Part shown: positions 18,628-27,006 of the stretch, piece after piece
Position numbering within the stretch: the first letter of the stretch is position 1
Layout: each line of letters starts with the position of its first letter
Assembly (NCBI RefSeq): GCF_042432805.1
Contig: NZ_JBHLWO010000002.1
Location: 434,001 to 498,000, forward strand
Direction: 5' to 3'
DNA length: 64,000 bases
Origin: Olivibacter oleidegradans
Lineage (GTDB): Bacteria > Bacteroidota > Bacteroidia > Sphingobacteriales > Sphingobacteriaceae
Program-made: the position numbers and the translations under genes
Notes under the pieces: generated by a model
Database searches by the model: none
What the model was told of the DNA's origin: nothing
Seen by the model: the letters and a program-made list of their open reading frames with translations, nothing else

Positions 18628-19749
18628 ATGAGGCAATTTTCATTTTACAAAGTCACTTTGTTGATTGCAATGGTGACGGCAATCCTGGCCATATGGGCTT
18701 ACTGGACCCAGAAGCAATCAGTATGGGGCCCGAGCCTTATTATATGTTTGCTAGCAACGGCCTTATCTTTTCGGACCATTAAGTCGTTACAAGGGTATGC
18801 TTATTCAATGATGATATTTGCAATGGTTGCGGCGGCGCTGTGCTATCCCCAACACTTTGTAAGTGTTAACGGTTTTCCATTGGCTGAGCTGATCACTCCT
18901 TTGATACAGCTGATCATGTTCGGCATGGGGACTTCCATGAGCGTACACGATTTTGTGGGGGTGATTAAGCATCCAAAGGGCGTTTTTATTGGTGTAGTAA
19001 GTCATTTCATCATTATGCCCTGTGTTGGCTTTTTCCTGGCCAATGTAAGCGGCTTTTCTCCGGAAATAGCAGCTGGAATTATTCTGATTGGCTGTTCGCC
19101 CAATGGAATGGCCTCCAATGTGATGTCTTATATGGCTAAGGCCAATTTACCATTATCGATTACGATCACAGCGGTATCAACATTACTATCACCTTTGGTA
19201 ACTCCGACGCTGATGAAGCTATTAGCCGGTGCATTTGTAGAAATCCACCTATTAGACATGATGTGGGATATTTTGAAGATGGTTATACTACCCATAGGTG
19301 CCGGTTTGTTATTCAATAGACTATTTCATGGCAAAGTAAAGTGGTTAGACGCATTTATGCCTAAAATCTCGATGGCAGGTATTGCTATTATCATTGCCAT
19401 CATTACAGCTGCCGGTAGAGATAGTTTACTCCATATTGGTCCGCAATTGATCCTGCTCGTTTTAATACACAATTTAACAGGTTATTTCTTAGGCTATAGT
19501 TGCGGTAGACTTTTCCGTATGTCTGAGCGCGACTGCCGAACCATGGCAATTGAAGTGGGAATGCAGAATGGAGGCCTAGCCTCCGGTATTGCAAAGGAAA
19601 TGGGTAAGCTAGCTACAGTGGGACTAGCACCTGCCATCTTTGGGCCTTTAATGAATATCACAGGATCATTGTTAGCTTCCTATTGGCAAAATAAACCACT
19701 AGCTACTCCTGACGGTGCGCTTAAAACGGTTAGCGAGCTTAAAAATTAA
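18628..19749 (+). CDS. Bile acid:sodium symporter (BASS) family transporter
   Basis: A 373-residue polytopic membrane protein with about ten hydrophobic segments and the BASS signatures GCSPNGMASNVMSYMAKANL (about 150-170) and EVGMQNGGLASGIAKEMG near residues 311-328. Characterised relatives import bile acids, pantoate, ketopantoate or pyruvate with sodium. Its place among exported catabolic enzymes suggests that it carries their product, probably a small carboxylate or keto acid, across the inner membrane. The start is 24 bp after the RraA stop; operon membership is clear. Confidence 0.92.
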   Translation: MRQFSFYKVTLLIAMVTAILAIWAYWTQKQSVWGPSLIICLLATALSFRTIKSLQGYAYSMMIFAMVAAALCYPQHFVSVNGFPLAELITPLIQLIMFGMGTSMSVHDFVGVIKHPKGVFIGVVSHFIIMPCVGFFLANVSGFSPEIAAGIILIGCSPNGMASNVMSYMAKANLPLSITITAVSTLLSPLVTPTLMKLLAGAFVEIHLLDMMWDILKMVILPIGAGLLFNRLFHGKVKWLDAFMPKISMAGIAIIIAIITAAGRDSLLHIGPQLILLVLIHNLTGYFLGYSCGRLFRMSERDCRTMAIEVGMQNGGLASGIAKEMGKLATVGLAPAIFGPLMNITGSLLASYWQNKPLATPDGALKTVSELKN

Positions 19750-19761
19750 AAAGAATTTATC

Positions 19762-20979
19762 ATGAGAAGAAGAGAACTATTAAAATATTTGTCGATGCTG
19801 CCTGCCGGTGGATTCATCACCCCTTATGTAGACGGGAATAGATTATTATGGCTGGATAAGGAGCGGCGGGGTCGAGAGCTATTCAAAGAATTGGGCGTAC
19901 GTACTTTTATCAACGCTGCCGGAACCTATACTGCTATGACGGGATCCCTTATGCGACCGGAAGTACTGGAAGCGATAAACTACAGTGCAACGGATTTTTG
20001 CATGCTGGATGAATTGCAAGATAAAGTAGGTGAAAAAATTGCGAGTTTGGTACATGCGGAATCTGCCGTCGTAACAGCAGGATGTTTTTCCGCTATGACT
20101 TTGGGATTGGCCGGAATATTAACGGGCCTTGACGAAGAAAAAGCAATTCAGTTACCCCACCTAATGGGAACCGATATGAAGTCGGAGGTGATCTGTCAAA
20201 AAGGGCATGAAATTGTTTATACCCATGCGCTTAAAAATACGGGTTGTAAAATTGTGATGGTAGAAACGAGGGAAGAGCTTGAGCAAACCATTAATGAACG
20301 AACGGCGTTGATGTTCTTTCTTAACGTACAGGCTGACAAAGGTAGCATCATGCACGAGGAGTGGGTCTCGATTGCAAAAAAACATGGTGTTCCCACCATG
20401 ATTGATATCGCGGCTGACGTACCACCTGTTTCCAACTTGTGGAAATTTCATGAAATGGGCTTTGATTTAGTGTGCGTATCTGGAGGAAAGGCGATCCGCG
20501 GACCGCAGAGTGCCGGCTTATTGATGGGTAAAAAGAACTTTATACAAGCAGCGAGATTACATATGCCTCCACGTGGGTTTAATATTGGCAGAGGGATGAA
20601 AGTGAATAAGGAAGAAATTTTAGGTATGTATGTTGCCTTAGAGAAGTTTATCAACCTTGATCATCAACAAGAGTGGAACTTACAACAGGCTCAAATTGAT
20701 CTGATCGCAACGGCAGCGCAAGCGGTTGAAGGTGTTACGACGGAGGTGAAGGTGCCTCCTTTGGGAAATGTGACACCAACGCTATATATCCATTGGAATG
20801 CAGAAAAGGTGAAAATATCGGGCAAGGAATTACAGCAACGTTTACGGAATGGAACACCTTCTATAGAAGTAGGTGGAGCTGAGGATACTTCTTTGATTTT
20901 AACTGCTTGGATGCTAAAGCCGGGACAAGAAAAAGTGGTAGCCAAGCGGCTGCGTGAAGAACTTTCGACAGCGGTTTAG
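19762..20979 (+). CDS. SelA/DgaE-like PLP-dependent enzyme with N-terminal export signal
   Basis: 405 residues of the SelA-type fold-type I family (selenocysteine synthase-like; includes D-glucosaminate-6-phosphate ammonia-lyase DgaE). The PLP lysine is Lys243 in SGGKAIRGPQSAG, and the ring-nitrogen aspartate region is MIDIAAD (215-219). The N-terminus, MRRRELLKYLSMLPAGGF, looks like a twin-arginine signal, unlike cytosolic SelA. DgaE-like enzymes eliminate water and ammonia from beta-hydroxy amino acids through an enamine. Together with RidA and the deacylase this suggests deamination of a released amino acid. No selenocysteine machinery is present, so a true SelA role is unlikely. Confidence 0.85.
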   Translation: MRRRELLKYLSMLPAGGFITPYVDGNRLLWLDKERRGRELFKELGVRTFINAAGTYTAMTGSLMRPEVLEAINYSATDFCMLDELQDKVGEKIASLVHAESAVVTAGCFSAMTLGLAGILTGLDEEKAIQLPHLMGTDMKSEVICQKGHEIVYTHALKNTGCKIVMVETREELEQTINERTALMFFLNVQADKGSIMHEEWVSIAKKHGVPTMIDIAADVPPVSNLWKFHEMGFDLVCVSGGKAIRGPQSAGLLMGKKNFIQAARLHMPPRGFNIGRGMKVNKEEILGMYVALEKFINLDHQQEWNLQQAQIDLIATAAQAVEGVTTEVKVPPLGNVTPTLYIHWNAEKVKISGKELQQRLRNGTPSIEVGGAEDTSLILTAWMLKPGQEKVVAKRLREELSTAV

Positions 20980-21026
20980 TCGAAAGAGGTTGCTTAAAGG
21001 GCATAAGCAACAGGATAATTTGGTTG

Positions 21027-21058
21027 AAAGTCCGGTATTTAAATGCCGGACTTTTTTT
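21027..21058 (+). terminator. Rho-independent terminator ending the second susCD locus
   Basis: AAAGTCCGG (21027-21035) pairs with CCGGACTTT (21046-21054), followed by a T-run. It closes the susC-to-PLP-enzyme operon, 48 bp after the last stop codon. Confidence 0.9.
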
Positions 21059-21123
21059 ATTAAGCGTATTTTTGACTGTGCATTAAACTGCTGGCAGAAA
21101 TCACAAGAATGAACCAACTCGCT

Positions 21124-21180
21124 CTTTTGACTTTTTACTTTTTAATTTTGACTTTTGACTTTTTAATTTTTACTTTTTAA
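21124..21180. repeat. TTTTGAC / TTTTTAAT stutter repeat upstream of thrS
   Basis: Tandem degenerate words (TTTTGAC, TTTTTAC, TTTTTAATTTT) on the + strand. The reverse-complement form recurs at 27474-27500 and 42058-42078, and the same orientation at 42126-42150. It abuts the thrS -7 box and contains a usable -33 TTTG. Confidence 0.65.
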
Positions 21181-21188
21181 TATCTTTG
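21154..21188 (+). promoter_or_regulatory. Probable thrS promoter
   Basis: A -7 box TATCTTTG at 21181-21188 with a -33 TTTG at 21154-21157; the 23-bp spacing is slightly long. The -33 lies inside the stutter repeat. The leader to the thrS ATG is about 65 nt. Confidence 0.5.
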
Positions 21189-21259
21189 TCGTCACAAAAA
21201 TCACATTGTAGGTGATTTAGAAAACAATATTTTTTAGAACATTAAAATCATAGTTGTAG

Positions 21260-23185
21260 ATGATTAAAATCACACTTCCTGATGGTTCCATTCGCGAGTA
21301 CGAGAGGGGAATCACTTCTTTGCAAATTGCCCAATCAATTTCTGAGGGCTTAGCCCGTAACGTTTTAGCTGCCGAAGTTGACGGACAGGTATGGGATGCG
21401 ACCAGACCTATTGAAAAAGATGCATCTGTAAGATTGCTGACTTGGAATGACAAAGACGGCAAATCGACATTTTGGCATTCTTCTGCCCACTTAATGGCAG
21501 AAGCGTTGGAGGCGCTATATCCCGGGACTAAATTTGGTATTGGACCAGCTATCGAAACCGGCTTTTATTACGATGTCGATTTTGGTGATCGGCCTTTTTC
21601 TTCGGACGATTTTAAAAAAATTGAGGATAAGATGTTGGAATTGGCACGTACGAAATCTGATTACGTGCGGCAGCAAGTATCCAAATCAGATGCGCTAGCG
21701 TATTTTACCGAAAAAGGCGATGAATATAAGTTGGATTTGATAAAGGATTTAGCGGACGGATCCATAACCTTTTATACCCAGGGCAATTTTACAGACCTCT
21801 GTAGAGGGCCACACATCCCAAATACAGGTTTTATAAAAGCCATCAAACTAACCAATGTGGCAGGAGCCTATTGGCGTGGTGATGAAAGCAGAAAACAGTT
21901 AACTAGGATTTACGGCGTCACTTTCCCTAAGGCAAGCGAATTAGCCGATTATCTTCATATGATTGAAGAAGCTAAGAAAAGGGACCACCGGAAATTGGGC
22001 AAAGAATTGGAATTGTTCGCGTTCTCAGAAAGAGTAGGCATGGGCTTACCTCTGTGGCTTCCCAAGGGAGCCGCATTGCGCCAGAAACTGGTTGACTTTC
22101 TGCAACGTGCACAAATGAAGGCAGGATATGAACCGGTTGTAACACCACACATTGGTCATAAAAACCTGTATGTTACCTCTGGCCACTACGAAAAGTATGG
22201 AGCAGATTCTTTTCAGCCGATTCGTACACCGCAAGAAGGAGAGGAGTTTCTACTGAAACCCATGAACTGTCCGCACCATTGCGAGATTTACAAAACAAAA
22301 CCCCGATCATACAAAGATCTTCCGGTACGTTTTGCTGAATTTGGTACCGTATATCGTTATGAGCAGAGCGGAGAATTACATGGGTTAACTCGTGTAAGAG
22401 GTTTTACGCAGGATGATGCGCACCTGTTTTGTCGTCCGGATCAAGTAAAAGACGAATTCAAAAAAGTTATTGATCTTGTCCTTTATGTATTCAAAGCTTT
22501 AGGCTTTGATGATTATACCGCACAGATATCACTAAGAGATCCTGAAAATAAGGGAAAATACATTGGCAGTGAAGAAAATTGGCTACTTGCTGAAGCGGCT
22601 ATCGTAGAAGCTGCTGAAGAGAAAGGGCTTAAAACCGTGACCGAGTTAGGGGAAGCGGCCTTTTACGGCCCGAAATTGGATTTTATGGTCAAAGATGCAT
22701 TGGGGCGTAAATGGCAACTTGGTACAATCCAGGTCGATTATAATTTGCCGGAACGGTTCGAGTTAGAATACACAGGCAGTGATAATCAGAAACATCGGCC
22801 GGTAATGATTCATCGCGCACCCTTTGGCTCGCTAGAACGTTTTGTCGCCGTTTTAATCGAGCATTGCGCCGGTGAGTTTCCGCTATGGCTTACCCCGGAA
22901 CAGTTTATCATATTGCCTGTTTCTGAAAAATATGAAGAATATGCAAAAAAACTTTTGGAATCGTTAAATAATACCGATATTCGCGGGTTGATTGATTTGC
23001 GAGACGAAAAAGTAGGCAGAAAGATACGGGATGCGGAAGTCAAGAAAATACCTTACATGCTCATCGTAGGCGAAAAAGAGGTTGAAAATGGCACGATTTC
23101 TGTTCGAAAACATGGCGAAGGCGATCTTGGTAGCATGACTATAGAAGCCTTTAGTAAGCAATTAATTGAAGAAATAACAGTTTAA
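21260..23185 (+). CDS. thrS: Threonine--tRNA ligase
   Basis: 641 residues, normal length. An N-terminal TGS domain (1-61), the editing domain beginning with HSSAHLMAEALEALYPG at about 74, and the class II catalytic core with MNCPHHCEIY (zinc cysteine/histidines) and motif 2 (RVRGFTQDDAHLFC) are present, followed by a C-terminal anticodon-binding domain. It charges tRNA-Thr in the cytoplasm. It heads a thrS-infC-rpmI-rplT cluster, the same order as in enterobacteria. Confidence 0.98.
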   Translation: MIKITLPDGSIREYERGITSLQIAQSISEGLARNVLAAEVDGQVWDATRPIEKDASVRLLTWNDKDGKSTFWHSSAHLMAEALEALYPGTKFGIGPAIETGFYYDVDFGDRPFSSDDFKKIEDKMLELARTKSDYVRQQVSKSDALAYFTEKGDEYKLDLIKDLADGSITFYTQGNFTDLCRGPHIPNTGFIKAIKLTNVAGAYWRGDESRKQLTRIYGVTFPKASELADYLHMIEEAKKRDHRKLGKELELFAFSERVGMGLPLWLPKGAALRQKLVDFLQRAQMKAGYEPVVTPHIGHKNLYVTSGHYEKYGADSFQPIRTPQEGEEFLLKPMNCPHHCEIYKTKPRSYKDLPVRFAEFGTVYRYEQSGELHGLTRVRGFTQDDAHLFCRPDQVKDEFKKVIDLVLYVFKALGFDDYTAQISLRDPENKGKYIGSEENWLLAEAAIVEAAEEKGLKTVTELGEAAFYGPKLDFMVKDALGRKWQLGTIQVDYNLPERFELEYTGSDNQKHRPVMIHRAPFGSLERFVAVLIEHCAGEFPLWLTPEQFIILPVSEKYEEYAKKLLESLNNTDIRGLIDLRDEKVGRKIRDAEVKKIPYMLIVGEKEVENGTISVRKHGEGDLGSMTIEAFSKQLIEEITV

Positions 23186-23199
23186 ATTAAGGAAAAAAT

Positions 23200-23769
23200 T
23201 TGTCATTAGGAAAACCAGGAATGAGGGGGCCGCGTCCTCCTTTTAAAAAGAAAGAACCCGACCATAGAATTAATCAGCACATTAGAGCTGCGGAAGTACG
23301 CTTAGTTGGCGAAAATGTGGAGCAAGGGGTTTACCCGATTAAACAGGCTTTAGCCATAGCAGACGAGTTGGAGCTTGATTTGGTGGAGATTTCCCCAAAT
23401 GCAAATCCTCCTGTATGTAAGGTTGTCGATTATAGTAAATTTGTTTACGAACAAAAGAAGAAGCTGAAGGAAATTAAGGCCAATGCTAAACAGACGGTCA
23501 TTAAAGAAATCCGTTTCGGCCCGAATACGAATGAGCACGATTTCGAGTTCAAACTTAAGCATGCCATTAAGTTCTTGGAAGCTGGAGAAAAGGTACGCGC
23601 TTACGTACATTTTAAAGGTAGAGCTATTGTATATAAGGACCGTGGTGAAATTCTTTTGCTGAAATTTGCACAGGCTTTGGAGGAAATTGGCAAAGTGGAA
23701 TTACTGCCTAAACTAGAGGGAAAGCGGATGTTTATCACTGTTGCCCCAAAAAATCCGAAAACAAAATAA
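23200..23769 (+). CDS. infC: Translation initiation factor IF-3
   Basis: 189 residues. The IF3-N domain covers about 23-92 (HRINQHIRAAEVRLVGENVE) and IF3-C about 98-187 (VIKEIRFGPNTNEHDFEFKL). It binds the 30S subunit and proofreads start-codon choice. The chosen start is TTG at 23200, 4 nt after a purine-rich AAGGAAAAA and giving the SLGKPGMRGPRPPFKKKE N-terminus; the only in-frame ATG nearby is at 23221. A non-AUG start is a known feature of infC, where it allows autoregulation. The gene lies 14 bp after thrS. Confidence 0.95.
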   Translation: MSLGKPGMRGPRPPFKKKEPDHRINQHIRAAEVRLVGENVEQGVYPIKQALAIADELELDLVEISPNANPPVCKVVDYSKFVYEQKKKLKEIKANAKQTVIKEIRFGPNTNEHDFEFKLKHAIKFLEAGEKVRAYVHFKGRAIVYKDRGEILLLKFAQALEEIGKVELLPKLEGKRMFITVAPKNPKTK

Positions 23770-23784
23770 CCCCAAGGGTAGAGA

Positions 23785-23809
23785 GTCGCCGGGCTTTGCG
23801 CCGGGAGAC
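23785..23809 (+). promoter_or_regulatory. Possible leader hairpin between infC and rpmI
   Basis: GTC (23785-23787) and CCGG (23789-23792) can pair with CCGG (23801-23804) and GAC (23807-23809). No T-run follows. L20 autoregulation acts at the rpmI leader in other bacteria; whether this weak hairpin takes part is a guess. Confidence 0.2.
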
Positions 23810-23852
23810 CTATTAACAAGAGACTAATAGATAGATAATAACAGATAAGATT

Positions 23853-24053
23853 ATGCCAAAAGTGAAAACCAATTCCAGCGCTAAGAAACGTTTTAGCCTG
23901 ACTGGAACCGGTAAGATTAAGAGAAAACATGCATACAAAAGCCATATCTTAACCAAGATGAGCACTAAACGTAAACGTAATTTAACACGTTCCGGTTTAG
24001 TATCAGATGCAGATTTAGGCAATGTAAAACGTATGCTTGGGATCGGTAAATAG
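23853..24053 (+). CDS. rpmI: 50S ribosomal protein L35
   Basis: 66 residues, very basic, matching bL35 from end to end (MPKVKTNSSAKKRFSLTG, then KRKHAYKSHILTKMSTKRKR). It is a structural protein of the large subunit. It lies between infC and rplT in the conserved translation cluster, 83 bp after infC. Confidence 0.98.
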   Translation: MPKVKTNSSAKKRFSLTGTGKIKRKHAYKSHILTKMSTKRKRNLTRSGLVSDADLGNVKRMLGIGK

Positions 24054-24155
24054 TAATTATTTTAACAAAATTTTTAACCGGGTATTGGGTTGTAAGTCTA
24101 TTGACTGAATACTTAAGAAAACATAGCGCCTTATACCAAACTAAATTTATTTATT

Positions 24156-24500
24156 ATGCCACGTTCGGTTAACGCAGTAGCTTCGAGAAGAAGAAGAAAG
24201 AAGATCCTTAAATTAGCAAAAGGCTATTATGGATCACGTAGCAAGGTGTATACCATTGCTAAAAATACGGTAGAAAAAGGTTTGCAATATGCTTATCGCG
24301 ACCGTAAAACCAAAAAAAGAGAATTTAGAGCATTATGGATTCAACGTATCAATGCAGGTGCTCGTCAACATGGGATTTCTTATTCTCAGTTGATAGGTAA
24401 GTTAAGTGCTAAGAATATCGGTTTAAATCGTAAGGTTTTAGCGGATTTAGCGTTAAACAATCCTGATGCTTTCAAAGCAGTAGTTGATGCAGTTAAATAA
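24156..24500 (+). CDS. rplT: 50S ribosomal protein L20
   Basis: 114 residues, bL20, with the typical MPRSVNAVASRRRRKKILKL start and the GISYSQLIGKLSAKNIGLNR core. It is an early 23S rRNA-binding assembly protein and, in other bacteria, the repressor of the rpmI-rplT leader. It is the last gene of the cluster, followed by a strong terminator. Confidence 0.98.
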   Translation: MPRSVNAVASRRRRKKILKLAKGYYGSRSKVYTIAKNTVEKGLQYAYRDRKTKKREFRALWIQRINAGARQHGISYSQLIGKLSAKNIGLNRKVLADLALNNPDAFKAVVDAVK

Positions 24501-24527
24501 ATATTAACTTATCACAATCTATTAGTT

Positions 24528-24555
24528 AAAAGGAGGTCTTGACCTCCTTTTTTAT
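24528..24555 (+). terminator. Rho-independent terminator after rplT
   Basis: AAAAGGAGGTC (24528-24538) pairs with GACCTCCTTTT (24541-24551), followed by more T. The next gene is convergent, so the hairpin may stop both strands. Confidence 0.92.
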
Positions 24556-24567
24556 TGATTTATTATT

Positions 24568-25428
24568 TCAATTACTACGGCCGTGAAAGATTTGACTGCT
24601 ATAGTGTTGAGCTTTTAAAAGTGCTGTTTGATCAACCTGGCTGTTGATATTTCGCTCTTGTAAAAAGGATAACAATACCTCCGTTGCAATATTTCCTGTC
24701 AATTTGTCACTTGCCATCGGACATCCGCCATAACCTCCTATAGCCGTATCAAAACGTTGGCACCCACTATTATAAGCAGCCTGTATTTTCGCTAACATAG
24801 TTTGGGGCGTGCTATGTAAGTGAACTCCCAGATCAATATGAGGAAAATGCTTATTTAGATTTTGATAAAGCATTTGAATACTTTCCGGAGTAGACACACC
24901 AATAGTATCGGCAAGCATTAAATGTTTGACTCCCTTTTTTACTAATAACTCTGCATAAATAGCAACGATTTCGGGAGACCAAGGATCACCGTATGGATTG
25001 CCGAATGCCATTGATAAGTAAATCAATGGTTCTTTGCCAAACTCTTTACAGATCGTTATTATCTCTTCCACATTTGCGAGAGACTGTTGAATACTCGTGT
25101 TGGTGTTGCGTTGCTGAAAAGTTTCAGAAACAGAAAATGGAAAGCCAAGAAAGCTTATCTGAGAAAAGGCACTGGCTTCTTTGGCTCCTCTAACATTCGC
25201 AACAATGGCGAGTAATTTAGTGCTGCTATCTGAAAGGTTTAATTGTGATAAAACGGCCGCGGTGTCCTGTAGTTGAGGTATTGCTTTTGGAGAGACAAAG
25301 CTACCGAAATCCAGGCGGTCAAACCCTACTTTCAACAATAGATTTAAATAGGCGACTTTATCCGGTGTTGGGATAAATTCTTTAATTCCTTGCATCGCGT
25401 CCCGTGGACATTCGGTGATTTTGACCAT
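24568..25428 (-). CDS. Hydroxymethylglutaryl-CoA lyase
   Basis: 286-residue TIM-barrel lyase of the HMGL-like family. It opens with ITECPRDAMQGIKEFIPT (the EVGPRDGLQ-type motif in divergent form), and the family active-site loop GGYGGCPMASDKLTGNIATE carries the catalytic cysteine. It splits 3-hydroxy-3-methylglutaryl-CoA into acetyl-CoA and acetoacetate, the last step of leucine breakdown. The EVGPR glutamate/valine region reads TECPR, so a related 2-isopropylmalate-type substrate cannot be wholly excluded. It is convergent with rplT; the ferredoxin gene lies 77 bp upstream on the same strand. Confidence 0.88.
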   Translation of the reverse strand: MVKITECPRDAMQGIKEFIPTPDKVAYLNLLLKVGFDRLDFGSFVSPKAIPQLQDTAAVLSQLNLSDSSTKLLAIVANVRGAKEASAFSQISFLGFPFSVSETFQQRNTNTSIQQSLANVEEIITICKEFGKEPLIYLSMAFGNPYGDPWSPEIVAIYAELLVKKGVKHLMLADTIGVSTPESIQMLYQNLNKHFPHIDLGVHLHSTPQTMLAKIQAAYNSGCQRFDTAIGGYGGCPMASDKLTGNIATEVLLSFLQERNINSQVDQTALLKAQHYSSQIFHGRSN

Positions 25429-25505
25429 AATTTAGCTCGTTTAGTTATACAAAAATACTAAACATATGTCGAGGTGAAGTTTTTGGGACTTATTTCAATG
25501 GATTC

Positions 25506-25826
25506 TTAGTCCAACGACCCCTTGATTTTTATGTGAAGGCCGTCCAATTGCTCATTTAATCGAATTTGGCAGGCTAGTCTACTGTTTTCATCAGCATCAG
25601 GAAGTGTATCCAACATATTCAATTCATCATCAGATGCTTCATGAAGTTGTTCCATTCCGGACAATACTTCTACGTGGCAGGTAGCACACAATGCCATGCC
25701 TCCACAGGTGGCTAGTATATTGTATTCTGAGGCCTTTAGCACTTCCATTAGGCTCAAATTAATATCCTCGGGAATTTCTATGGTTTCCACCGAACCAGTT
25801 CTATCTTCTACAGTTATATGAATCAT
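25506..25826 (-). CDS. 2Fe-2S ferredoxin
   Basis: 106 residues with the plant-type/adrenodoxin-like cluster motif: three cysteines as CGGMALCATC and a fourth in SRLACQIRL. It is acidic, as expected of a ferredoxin. It is a small soluble electron carrier. A ferredoxin-NADP reductase is encoded next on the same strand (25984-26988), so NADPH to ferredoxin transfer is the natural reading; the final acceptor is unknown. Confidence 0.95.
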   Translation of the reverse strand: MIHITVEDRTGSVETIEIPEDINLSLMEVLKASEYNILATCGGMALCATCHVEVLSGMEQLHEASDDELNMLDTLPDADENSRLACQIRLNEQLDGLHIKIKGSLD

Positions 25827-25856
25827 TGTTAATTGTTTGTTTTAGTTGTTTGTTAT

Positions 25857-25926
25857 TCCCTATTGGTTATTGGTTATTGGTTATTAGTTATTGGTTATTA
25901 GTTATTAGTTATTCGTTATTAGTTGT
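25857..25926. repeat. GTTATTGGTTATTAG stutter repeat
   Basis: About 70 bp of degenerate tandem GGTTATT and AGTTATT words between the ferredoxin and reductase genes. There is no spacer structure, so it is not CRISPR. The words match those at 8328-8380. Confidence 0.75.
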
Positions 25927-25983
25927 TGTTATTCGCTTTGTTTTTTTGCTGTGGTACTATTTGAGTTAACCCATTAACCAAAA

Positions 25984-26988
25984 CTAAAATGCGTGAATAC
26001 CGTTGACCGTCGTATATTTAAAGTTCAGCTTTTGATCAGGGTACACGTATTTGAAAGCACCTTGCGCCATTAAAGCAGCTTCATGATAACCGCATAGGAT
26101 CAGTTTTAGTTTGCCCGGATACGTGTTAATATCGCCAATAGCATATATGCGTTCTATACTGGTAGAATAATCAGTCGTATTCACTTCTATGGCCGACTTA
26201 TCGATTGCCAAGCCCCATTGAGCGATTGGTCCTAATTTTGGACTTAAACCAAAAAGTGGTATAAGTGCATCTGTTTCTAAAGAAATCTCTTCCTTTTGTT
26301 TGTTAATCATGGCAACTTTTGTTAAGTGGCCCCTTCCTTCTACCCGAATTAAATTATGTGATAACAACAAGTTGATCTTACCACTGTTAGCAAGATTGAA
26401 AACCTTTTCCGCTGAATCGGGTGCACCTCTAAAACTTTCGCTCCGATGCACGAGGGTGACTTTTTCTGCAATTTCACTTAAAAATATAGTCCAATCCAAA
26501 GCTGAATCACCTCCGCCGGCAATAGCAACCTTTCTATCTCTAAATTGCTCCGGATTTTTAATCATATAATAGATGCCTTTGCCTTCAAAGTCGGCCAAAC
26601 CTTCTATTTCAGGTTTACGCGGTTCAAAAGAACCCAACCCTCCCGCAATTACTACCACTTGCGCATGGATGTTGGTCCCCTCATTGCCTTTGACCATATA
26701 GGAGCCATCGTGTTGTTTTTCAAGTGCTTCCACACGTTCTCCCAAAGTAAAAGTTGGATGAAAAGGAGCGATTTGTTCCATCTGTTTATCGATAAGCTCT
26801 TGCGCATTGATGGCGGGATAACCGGGAATGTCGTAAATGGGTTTATGTGGATAAATTTCAGCCAGCTGTCCACCAACCTGAGGTAAGGCATCTATCAGGT
26901 GGCAACGCATTTTCAATAAACCTGCCTCAAAAACGGCAAACAAACCAACAGGTCCTGCACCTATTATACATATATCTGTAGTAATCAT
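25984..26988 (-). CDS. Thioredoxin reductase-like ferredoxin--NADP(+) reductase
   Basis: 334 residues. The FAD-binding motif is IGAGPVGLFAVFEAG near the start and the NADPH motif is AGGGDSALDW in the middle. There is no CxxC redox pair, which separates this YumC-type ferredoxin/flavodoxin reductase from true thioredoxin reductase. Size and the C-terminal IGDINTYPGKLKLILCGYHE block match that family. It lies 18 bp after the MarR gene and 157 bp before the ferredoxin gene, so reductase, ferredoxin and regulator probably work together. Confidence 0.92.
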   Translation of the reverse strand: MITTDICIIGAGPVGLFAVFEAGLLKMRCHLIDALPQVGGQLAEIYPHKPIYDIPGYPAINAQELIDKQMEQIAPFHPTFTLGERVEALEKQHDGSYMVKGNEGTNIHAQVVVIAGGLGSFEPRKPEIEGLADFEGKGIYYMIKNPEQFRDRKVAIAGGGDSALDWTIFLSEIAEKVTLVHRSESFRGAPDSAEKVFNLANSGKINLLLSHNLIRVEGRGHLTKVAMINKQKEEISLETDALIPLFGLSPKLGPIAQWGLAIDKSAIEVNTTDYSTSIERIYAIGDINTYPGKLKLILCGYHEAALMAQGAFKYVYPDQKLNFKYTTVNGIHAF

Positions 26989-27006
26989 ATCTGTTAATTT
27001 TAAGGG

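Noticed and set aside
19762..20979. True selenocysteine synthase (SelA)
   Set aside because: N-terminal export signal, catabolic operon context and no selB/selD or tRNA-Sec in view; a DgaE-like role fits better.
23601..23945. 114-codon frame antisense to infC and rpmI
   Set aside because: Overlaps two certain translation genes; hydrophobic content follows from reversed lysine codons.
25857..25926. Tandem repeats considered as a CRISPR array
   Set aside because: No constant repeat with unique spacers of regular length and no cas genes; it is a slippage-type repeat.
25984..26988. Thioredoxin reductase
   Set aside because: The CxxC redox motif is missing; ferredoxin-NADP reductase of the same fold fits and a ferredoxin gene is adjacent.
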